Below are positions 56,111-64,000 of a stretch of DNA of 64,000 nucleotides, piece after piece; position 1 is the first letter of the stretch; each line of letters starts with the position of its first letter. Origin of the DNA: Ectocarpus siliculosus (lineage: Eukaryota; Sar; Phaeophyceae; Ectocarpales; Ectocarpaceae); contig FN648707.1 of assembly GCA_000310025.1 (NCBI GenBank), positions 1,427,454-1,491,453 of the forward strand, read 5' to 3'. Under the pieces are notes generated by a model. That model was not told the DNA's origin. It made no database searches and was given only the letters and a program-made list of their open reading frames with translations. The translations under genes and the position numbers were made by a program.

Positions 56111-59100
56111 ATGCGATTCCCCAACAGCAACAGTGGCTGCCCACTGGCAATGTTGCTGGCAGTTGCTCTTGCTCTCCACGCAGGACAAGCGTTTGTTCCT
56201 GCCGTATTGACTTCCTCGAGAATAGCAGCAACAACTTCGTCCCCTGTCCACGCACCAGGGAAGATGCACAGCCGTAGCAGGAGGGGGGTGGGGCGAGGGG
56301 GGCTGAAGATGTCGGTGCAAACACCCCCGAAGCCCAAGGAGCCCGAGTTTGGCGAAGGTCGTGTCGCCGACGAGGAGCTGCTTAGCGTCATCGAACTAGC
56401 TGGCCGGAAGGCAGCGGCGGCTGGGTTCCTCCCGGTGCTTGGGGCGAAGGCCAAAGAAGAGCAGGACATCATGTGGAAGCTGAAGGTGCGAATCCCAACG
56501 TCCCTCTCGTCCTCCGAGTTACTGTACTATAGACAGAGAAGAGAGTGCGCAAAGGTCAAAAATCATGCCAGCGCATGAAAATTGATTGTTGCGCAGACGG
56601 CGGCGTCACCCGGCTGGTGTGCTTATCTGATGTACGCCGCTCCTGTTGGCGTCTGCTTTCGGAAGGAAAGACGCGCGGTTAATTCTTAACCTCTGTCCAG
56701 AAGAAGGGGGGAGACGGGGGTATCAATGGCGCAGCTTTGGTATATTGGTTTCGGTCTTTTCGATCTTGACCGGCTGCTGCTACACGCTGTGAAAAGATCG
56801 AGAAGACCCAAACGGGAAATTGCGCTGGCTCTCTGCTGTTGAGTCATCCGCATCTGTATCTGCGTAGCCTCCTCTAGGGCACGAACAGCCACCTGCGTGC
56901 ACCAGACCGTCTCGGCTAGAAGAAGCAGGGCAAAAACGCCGCATTTCTTCGTCGTGCCCGTTGAGTCCATGGATATTCAAGACACTGCTGTACGCAACAA
57001 ATCCATCTCCATCTTAGATTTGCAATGAGTGCTTTTTTCTGACGCATACGTGGAACAGTACACACGTGGTTTGACTATATAATACCACAGGCTACTCACG
57101 GGTGTGACGCATGATGACGTTTGATAGTTGTCTCCTATCGTTCAGTGTAATATTAACTCTTTCGCTCCTACCTCTCTTTTTCTTTGGTGCATGGAAAGGA
57201 AACTGGGTGAAGAAAAAGTACCATGCGGTACCGAGTCAGGCGTAAACCTCAAACGCGGGCAGAGACTAAGACTCTACATGTGCGGAGGAAACACGTGCGA
57301 TGGAACACGATTGTATCATTGTTTTTCTTTCTCCGGCCCAATCATTGAACAGCAAACACCAGAGTGCTGTTCGTGTAAGGCAATTTGGAGAGGTTCTCCT
57401 CTCATTTAGGTCGTTATTTGTGGTCTGGGTACAACACTCAAGCAATATTCCTACAGTGGTACAACGTCCAGGAGGTATTGTTTTGGCAAAATGAAAAACC
57501 CAATACACAACTAAATAAAGGCCCCTCAGCACCACACACTTTGTTTTTAGCCCCATTTCTAGTGCGTACCACAACGATGAATCCGTGTGTATGCGATATC
57601 GATTAGGAAAAGGTTTTCCACACTTCCCCTTATGTGATCCCGGGCAAAGGGTGCAAAGCGTATTCCGGAAGGCAAGAATATTGACGTGTCGAATATACGG
57701 GACGGCACACACATGCACTTTGCTTGAGGAGCCAGAGCTATAAACTACGTCAATATTTGGTGTCCTCATGCATGACTCAAACTCGCTGCCCCTCAAACAT
57801 GCATGTCCGGACTACAGATTGTGCCTTCAGAACCGAAACAGTAGCCCGAAAGCCACACGCAGCAGCAGGAACGATGGAGAAAGAGGAGAAAATTAGCACA
57901 TGTACCTGGTATTTTCGTTCTTCTTGTGTATCTCCGGCGAAGTGTGTCAAGCATGCGCCGGAACGTGTAGCCCGGGCCCCGGATGAGTCGGAAGCCCGCA
58001 CAAAAATCACACATACCCAGCGGAGTAGAGATCGCCGGCTTTGGCATCTCTACCCACGCTGAGACTGACATTTTTTCGGTGGCCACCCGTTACCGCGGTC
58101 GGTGCGGACTCAAGAGAAAAGCACAACGCTGGCCATGACATATTCTGGGAGTGGCATAGGATCTTGTCCCCCTTTGGAGGCCGTAATTGTTGCTAGCTCG
58201 CACTGGCGTATTTCCATTGGCCAGCCGGCTGGCCGGGCGATGCTGTAGTTGAACGTACACGCACTTGGCATACCGAGGGAATCGGCGGACTGGAGCATAA
58301 AATCGCATCTATTGGTCCCGGTATAAGGCTGACGTCTGTCATTGGTCAGACCATTTACCACGGTCGATGCTAGTTTTTGAAGCACGCGCACACTCGCGCG
58401 CATTTTTTTATCCCGGCAAAAGACCGACGTATTTTCATTGGTCGAACGATTGATGCACGTCAGAGATACAGAACGTGTGCCCACGGCCTGGAAATGTTTC
58501 CTCCTTGTTTGTCCGTCTGCAAGACCGATCGCTACCATTGGCCAGCCGGCTCGCACACTCAGCTGGTTTTAAGACCACAAATGTAGTTTGACGACCGCAC
58601 AATCACACGCCCCCGTACTCTATGGACTCACGTCTCTCAGCGGCTAAAAAATGGGCGATGTTGAGCAAGAAATGAACCGGCCACAAAATCCACGCACAGG
58701 TTAGCCCCGAAGACGTGCTGGCGTTCGCCGACCGGGCTATCGACACCGCCGAGGACGTCTTCATGCACGCGACCCGAGCCTTCAAGCCCGCCGCCAGGAT
58801 GAACCTCCCCCTGCAGGACGGGGAAGACGCACCTCCGCTAACGGCGACGAAAAAAGAGAGGATCGTGGTCCTAGGGACGGGCTGGGGCGGACACGCCATC
58901 AGCAAGGTGCGGAGGGAGGGTGAGGGCGGTGGCTTTTTGCGGTTGATAGCCCGAAGCTTTAACAAGTTGGTAACGAAGGTCTCTGCGGGTGTGGATAAGA
59001 GTGATCTCCTTGAATATGTTGTGTTGGAATGGAAGACGACGAGTAATAAGGTTTAGCGAGGAACGAGGCTTTACTGTCACATGCACCCTCGCGAAAAAAT

Positions 59101-61237
59101 GTACAGGGGTACTTTTTCCTTTGCCGCTCTGCGCGGTCTGATGGTGGCCAACGTATCACACAGTTGTTTGGTGCCAACGCGCTGGATGGGCCATGTCTGC
59201 TTGCTACTTCCGGAACAGAAAACCGTTGCCGCGCCTCCTCCTGTTTCCACCTCCTCCTTGTTCGATCGAGGTGACCGATAGCGACTAGTACGAGGTGACT
59301 TACGCGCCAAACAGCAAAGTGTTTTTCTCGCTTGCCCCTGCTTCCACTGCTCGATTCAGGTGATTGACAGCGACAAGTACGAGGTGATCTACGTGTCGCC
59401 GCGCAACTACTTCGTCTTCACGCCCATGCTCGCCGCGGCGTCCGTCGGCACCGTGGACGTGCGGAGCATCACGGAGCCCATCAGAATGGCCAACCCTTGC
59501 GTCAAGTACGTGAGCGGGGAGGTTATCGACATCAAGCCCGGAGACAAAAAGGTTTGAGGGTGTCACGGCCAGTTGAAGAGTGCGTCTCCCTGCCTGATGC
59601 CACGTTTGTAGTATTTCCGGTATTTGTATCTCAGGAGTTTGGGTTGCTCGCGTGCTGAACCTTTGTGCTTTACAGTTGGACCAAGCATCTTTGGTGCTTT
59701 GGCAGTCCTTGAGACGAGTGGCAAAAACGTTGACCGCGTCAATCGATGTGTCTCTGATTGGATACCTTACGCTTCTTTGATACACTGGTATCGCCCGTCT
59801 GGTCAGTGATTACTCGCTGCGGTGTCGTTGTCTTCCTTTCCCCGGTATTCACCCCCCCCCCGGCCCCATCTGCTCCGTCTCGAAAGGGACGCGTGGTCAA
59901 TGGTCAAATGACTACGGCAAGCAACAAATGAGTACGCCCCCCCCCCCCCCCCCCCCGCCCCCCCCCCCCGGGGGCCCCGGGCCCNNNNNNNNNNNNNNNN
60001 NNNNNNNNNNNNNNNNNNNNNNNNNNNNNNNNNNNNNNNNNNNNNNNNNNNNNNNNNNNNNNNNNNNNNNNNNNNNNNNNNNNNCCCCCCCCCCCCCCCC
60101 CCCCGGCCCCATCTCCGGGGCCGCCCGCGCTCCTCCCTCCCCACCACCGTCCCGCCAGGTGGTAGTAGCCCTCCCTTCCCCGCAAGAGAAACGTCCCCCT
60201 CAAATGCCTGTGAGCGCCGCCTCCGTAGCCCCGAACGTGCCGCCCCTGGTACACTCCAAGAGCCCGGCGGAGGGTGCAACGGCGGCGACCGGCGGCGGTG
60301 CCCTGAGCCGTGCTGGCGAGGGCTCTCTGAGCCAGGAGCCGCTCGCTAGTCTCGACGACGCCAAGCCGCTGATGGAGCTCTCTTACGACAAGCTCGTGTA
60401 CGCGGTGGGCACCAAGACGGGGACGTTCGGGGTGCCGGGGGTGCGGGAGAACTGCTACATGCTCAAGGTGTGTGTTGGGGGCGGTGAGTGGGGTGGTATT
60501 CAGAGTCATGACCTCGACGACGAGCGTTCTGTTCGTTTTTTTTCCCTCAAAAACTCCTCTGGCTTTTTTTTTTATCTCTTTTACTCTCCACCCCACCCCT
60601 GATTCGTTCGACCTGAAAACGTGGCCGTTTCGGCCGGGCCTTGATGGATGTCAACGTTCATGGTTCTGCTACAGTTCTGCTACAGTTCTGCTACAGTTCT
60701 GCTACAGTTGGAAGGCGTGTTCGAGCGTTGGGGTATCTCGATTTACAGTGTCGTTCGATACATTTTCCTTCGCGTTTTCTGGCTCCCCACGCGAGGCGGA
60801 AGAGGTATGTCCGGATCGCGGCACCTAGCCGCCGTTTCACTGCTGATGAAATCAATTTACTGCCCGCCAGCGCGGAAGTTGCAGCAATTCCCATGTTAGT
60901 TTTGCTGTCATTTTGTTGTTGTTGTTGTTGTTGTTGTTGGTATCGTTTGTGGTGATAGTGGTGGTGGCGGCCGTAGTGTTTTCGTCGGTCCGGTGGCGAT
61001 CCGCTCGTTGACGACGGCCGGTCGCTAGTGTGGGTTGCTTGGCCACCCTTGTCGCTCTCGTCCCTGCGGACCTGCTGGCTTTGGTCTTCCGTTGCTCGAA
61101 ATGTGTTCGCCCTTGCTGATTGGTTTGTATGTGTGTGGGTTATTGCGGTTCGGCATACACTGCGGGCTCTTGGCGTTGCCCCATCCGCTGGCGGCGGAAT
61201 TCCGGCCATAGTAATCGTAGTACAGTGGATGGTGCAG

Positions 61238-61289
<52 letters not shown>

Positions 61290-63742
61290 CGATGTTGCTT
61301 GGGACGTGGTTGGCTCGCTGCCTGGTTCGGCGTCGGTGCTCTCGTGTGCACGTGCTACTGTACGCAGGGCCGTTTTCTCATTGAGCTCGATCGTTTCGTC
61401 ACGCCGTTTCTTTACGTTCCCTTGTACTTTTCTCGCAATTCGATGGCATCATTTTTGCAAATCAGCACACACGCAGTTTGTGCTTTGACACAATATTCCA
61501 TCGTATTTTCTCGCTACTACAAAGAATGGCCAAGAGCAACGGCCACTTGTCACGACACACTTAACGTGCATTTTCGCACGCATGTTTGTTGGGTAACAGG
61601 AGGCAAACGACGCGCGGCAGCTCCGCGCTGCCATCGTGAACGTCCTCGAGGAGGCGTGCTTGCCCGGGGTCACAGACGAGGAGAAGCGAAAATTGCTGTC
61701 CTTCGTGGTGAGAGCTTGGTGTGGTTCTTTAGATGCTGCTGTCGCAGGTTTCGGCGTTGTTTTTCTGTTGCGCATTAACGGCGAATTGACTGGTTGCGTT
61801 CGTTTTAACCATAAGAAAAGACCGCGTTTTTGAGAATAGAAGTACTTTATTTGGAGGGAAAATGTTGAACAGAAATAGGCTCTTTGACGAGAAACTCTTG
61901 GGGTTGTTTTTGAATAGCGGAAACAGTTACCATGACTTTGGGGTGGGTTTCGCTGGGGGAAAGACGCAGCTGCTTGTTGAGTGAATCGTCAACCCCCGCC
62001 CTCCCTCCGGGAGTAGTGAGCGACAACAACACCGGGAGGTACGACCGAGGAAAAATCAATCACCAGCTTTCCGGCTGACACGTTTAACCACCCTTTTGAC
62101 GCCTAAAGTGCGCACAACGTTATAAGGATTATTCGTTCTGCCTGTTGTTGCCCCGCCGTACGACGAGGAAGGACAGGGTCTATGTCTATAGTTTGCGGAT
62201 GTTCACACACGCTTGAAACTTCATGAACACCGATGCCGAGTCTTCGCCACCGCTCTGCCTATTGTTATGGCGCACGCAGGCGAGGGAAAATGTTATCCCC
62301 TATCGTTATGTGCCCCCCCTTTCTGCAACGAAACAACGACGACAAATTCCCTCACACCCCAGGTCATCGGGGCCGGTCCCACCGGAGTAGAGTTCACCGG
62401 GGAGCTGACGGACCTCATCGGAAACGACGTCCCCAGGCTGTTCCCCGAGCTGGTCGGTCTCATCAATCTCACCGTCGTTTCCTCGGGGAAGGTTTTGCCC
62501 ATGTTTGAGGAGGTAAGATCTTTTTCTGCAGACTAATAAAAGACTGTTAGCAGAATCATTTTGTAGGTTTTCCTTTTCGGATCGTTGAGGTTCGCCGGGC
62601 CATTGGAGTCAAGAACAGGTCAGCGGTGTGAGCTTGGGATACGCCATGATAGCAGCTGCAGTTTGATTCACACCAACACATGCGACTTAAACTTACATCG
62701 ACTACACTACTATGCTCTGATGTGCCCTCTCCGGAGGCGCGCGTTTTGTGTACATACAATATGCGTTGACTTAGGTATCTGCTTCGACTCGATTCCTGAG
62801 ACTTTGGTCACCAAGGGTGGTCGTCACGCCCATTCAGGCCCTTTGTAAGCGCTGGGTGGGGTGGGGTGCGTCACGCCAATAGCAACGGCTTGCTAGATGC
62901 AACCGCAACACCTCGCTTCCCCGCCCGCATGCCTGCCCAATGGAGACGTTGTTCGGAGGGGACTACTGTTAAACATGTCCCCCAACCTGGGAGTTGATCT
63001 AATAGTACGGGAGAAGTCCTCCTGGGATGGAAGACCCTTCGCCGCCAGCTTCGTAGAACACGCCCAGAACCGCGTCGTAGAGCTTGGACGGACGGGTCTT
63101 GTAGAGGATGGAATGAGTCACGCTTTGTTCGTTTTACGAAACGTTAACATTCGCTCAGGCCGATCTCTCGAACGGTAGGTGACTTTAGATACCACACCCC
63201 TCCTGGATCCATTTTTTAAAAGGCCGGTTGCTATACGACGAGGAAGATGTCAGAATTCTAACGATGCTTTGAAGGAAAGCCCTCGACGAGATGATTCCAG
63301 TGTCGCCATTCTCATCTTGCCGCTCTCTGCGCTGTGGAACAATCGAAGTTTGAGTTTCGGTCCTTGGGGTGCGACATCTTGGTCAGCTTCGTTGGAATAC
63401 GGAGGGAGATCTTGTCCATGGGCGATTTTTTGTTTCGCCTCCCACGTGCTCGATGCATGGGGTTGGTGCCGCAGCAGCAGCGCCCCAGATCAAGGGTACT
63501 TCGCTCGGCGACCTCTTGGTGGCTTCTTCGTCGCACGCAGGAGAAGAGACGGTAGGCGGACCGACCCCTCGAAGATCGCGTGATACATCATATCCATGTC
63601 TCATTCTCTCTCTCTCTCTCTCTCCCTCCCTCCCTCCCTCCCTCCCTCTCAGGTGCTGCAAGACAGAGGGCTGAACCTCCTCCAGTCCCAGGGCATTGAG
63701 ATCCTGCTAGGGAGCGCGGCATCGGAGGTCACCAAGGAAGAG
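56111..63742 (+). CDS. Type II NAD(P)H dehydrogenase (NDH-2), plastid-type presequence; 3' end outside window
   Basis: A single-subunit flavoenzyme that oxidises NAD(P)H and reduces quinone without pumping protons. Exons: 56111-56485, 58700-58906, 59360-59551, 60159-60467, 61600-61707, 62363-62512 and 63653-63742, all phase 0, giving 477 residues before the window ends. The N terminus has a hydrophobic signal (LAMLLAVALALHAGQA, about residues 12-27) followed by FVPA. This is the A|FxP motif at the signal/transit boundary of secondary red plastids. FAD-binding site: VVLGTGWGGHA (residues 181-191). Then YVSPRNYFVFTPMLAAASVG, ITEPIR, YDKLVYAVGTKTGTFGVPGV and LPGVTDEEKRKLLSFV. Second nucleotide site: VIGAGPTGVEFTGEL (398-412). 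A Gly/Ala/Ser-rich insertion sits in exon 4. The plastid location and plastoquinone substrate are inferred; the C-terminal membrane-anchoring part lies outside the window. Confidence 0.93.
58206..58577. repeat. Array of about four diverged repeats with a CATTGGTC/CATTGGCC core
   Basis: CATTGG cores followed by CCAGCCGGCT-type sequence occur at about 58215, 58340, 58436 and 58536, with spacing of roughly 95-125 bp. Several are preceded by GACG or GATCG. The array lies near the end of NDH-2 intron 1. The same core motif with GCCGG and GTCGATG defines the repeat at 23645-23790. Confidence 0.75.
59937..60104. other. Assembly gap (100 N at 59985-60084) flanked by poly-C
   Basis: One hundred N inside NDH-2 intron 3, with long C runs on both sides. 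Sequencing stopped in homopolymer, so the true gap length is unknown. The next exon starts only 75 bp after the gap. Confidence 0.97.
60662..60708. repeat. 11-bp tandem repeat TTCTGCTACAG, four copies
   Basis: Four consecutive perfect units of TTCTGCTACAG in NDH-2 intron 4. Each unit ends in CAG. Confidence 0.95.
60913..60939. repeat. (TTG)n microsatellite
   Basis: About nine TTG triplets in NDH-2 intron 4. Confidence 0.95.
61241..61286. repeat. (CT)n microsatellite
   Basis: Forty-six bp of CT dinucleotides in NDH-2 intron 4. Confidence 0.97.
63603..63650 (+). repeat. (CT)n/(CCCT)n run forming the polypyrimidine tract of NDH-2 exon 7
   Basis: TCTC dinucleotides pass into CCCT units and run directly into the CTCAG acceptor of exon 7 at 63653, so the microsatellite itself occupies the polypyrimidine-tract position. 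Confidence 0.92.
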
Positions 63743-64000
63743 GTAGGTGGCCACAGTAGTCCGCGCCTCTTTCAGGGTACACGAGGTTTCGGCGTCGTTG
63801 CTCTGTACCGCCGGCCATGCTGCTAGCCCCAAAACTCACAATCGAGGTGGCGCATTTTCGCGCGTTCCGTGTGGAGCAAAACATGCCTCCGTGGCACTGA
63901 GTAGTCCTGGTAGGATCCTTGGTGGCGATGTTCCGTTCGCGCGGGAAGGTTTGATAAAAAGAGACGCGTTGTTGTCCGCTCGACCCGTCACACATGCTCA

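Overview
This window looks like nuclear DNA of a photosynthetic stramenopile, most likely a brown alga of the Ectocarpus type. That assignment is inferred from the genes, not from a database match. The reasons are: many short exons separated by introns of a few hundred bp to 2 kb with ordinary GT..AG ends; a GC-rich genome full of microsatellites; a flagellar transport gene (IFT139); and a protein with a signal peptide followed by an A|FVP cleavage motif, the hallmark of import into a red-algal-derived secondary plastid. I see no rRNA, tRNA, CRISPR array or intact mobile element.

Layout. (1) 62-3498, minus: a poorly recognised gene (or two) with a conserved coiled-coil/ELKG-type segment and ARM-like exons further upstream. 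(2) about 4213-10176, plus: a PP2C-family protein phosphatase. (3) 12572-29924, minus: tubulin-folding cofactor D (TBCD), 24 exons, which I could join in a consistent phase to 1456 codons plus stop. (4) 31326-37012, minus: HslV, the proteasome-like peptidase, 8 exons, with an N-terminal mitochondrial-type presequence. (5) 39055-55696, minus: IFT139/TTC21B, the TPR subunit of the intraflagellar transport complex A, 36 exons and 1398 codons plus stop. (6) 56111 to beyond 64000, plus: a type II NAD(P)H dehydrogenase (NDH-2) with a plastid-type bipartite presequence, cut by the window end after exon 7. Genes 5 and 6 are divergent with only about 414 bp between start codons. Genes 2 and 3 converge. 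Genes 3, 4 and 5 are in tandem.

Functional themes. TBCD (tubulin dimer assembly) and IFT139 (retrograde flagellar transport) both serve microtubules and flagella. HslV and NDH-2 are organellar. Nothing suggests an operon or a novel multi-gene system. The least expected structure lies in the TBCD introns, where several local duplications copy the gene's own exon/intron junctions and leave decoy splice sites beside real ones. An inverted pair of about 140-bp repeats and a CATTGG-core repeat shared by two genes also lie in introns.

Limits. Exon borders come from reading splice consensus, phase and family resemblance by eye. Borders are strong for TBCD, HslV, NDH-2 and most of IFT139. They are weaker for IFT139 exons 8, 18 and 19, the PP2C N-terminal half, and everything left of 4000. 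Three runs of N interrupt the sequence.
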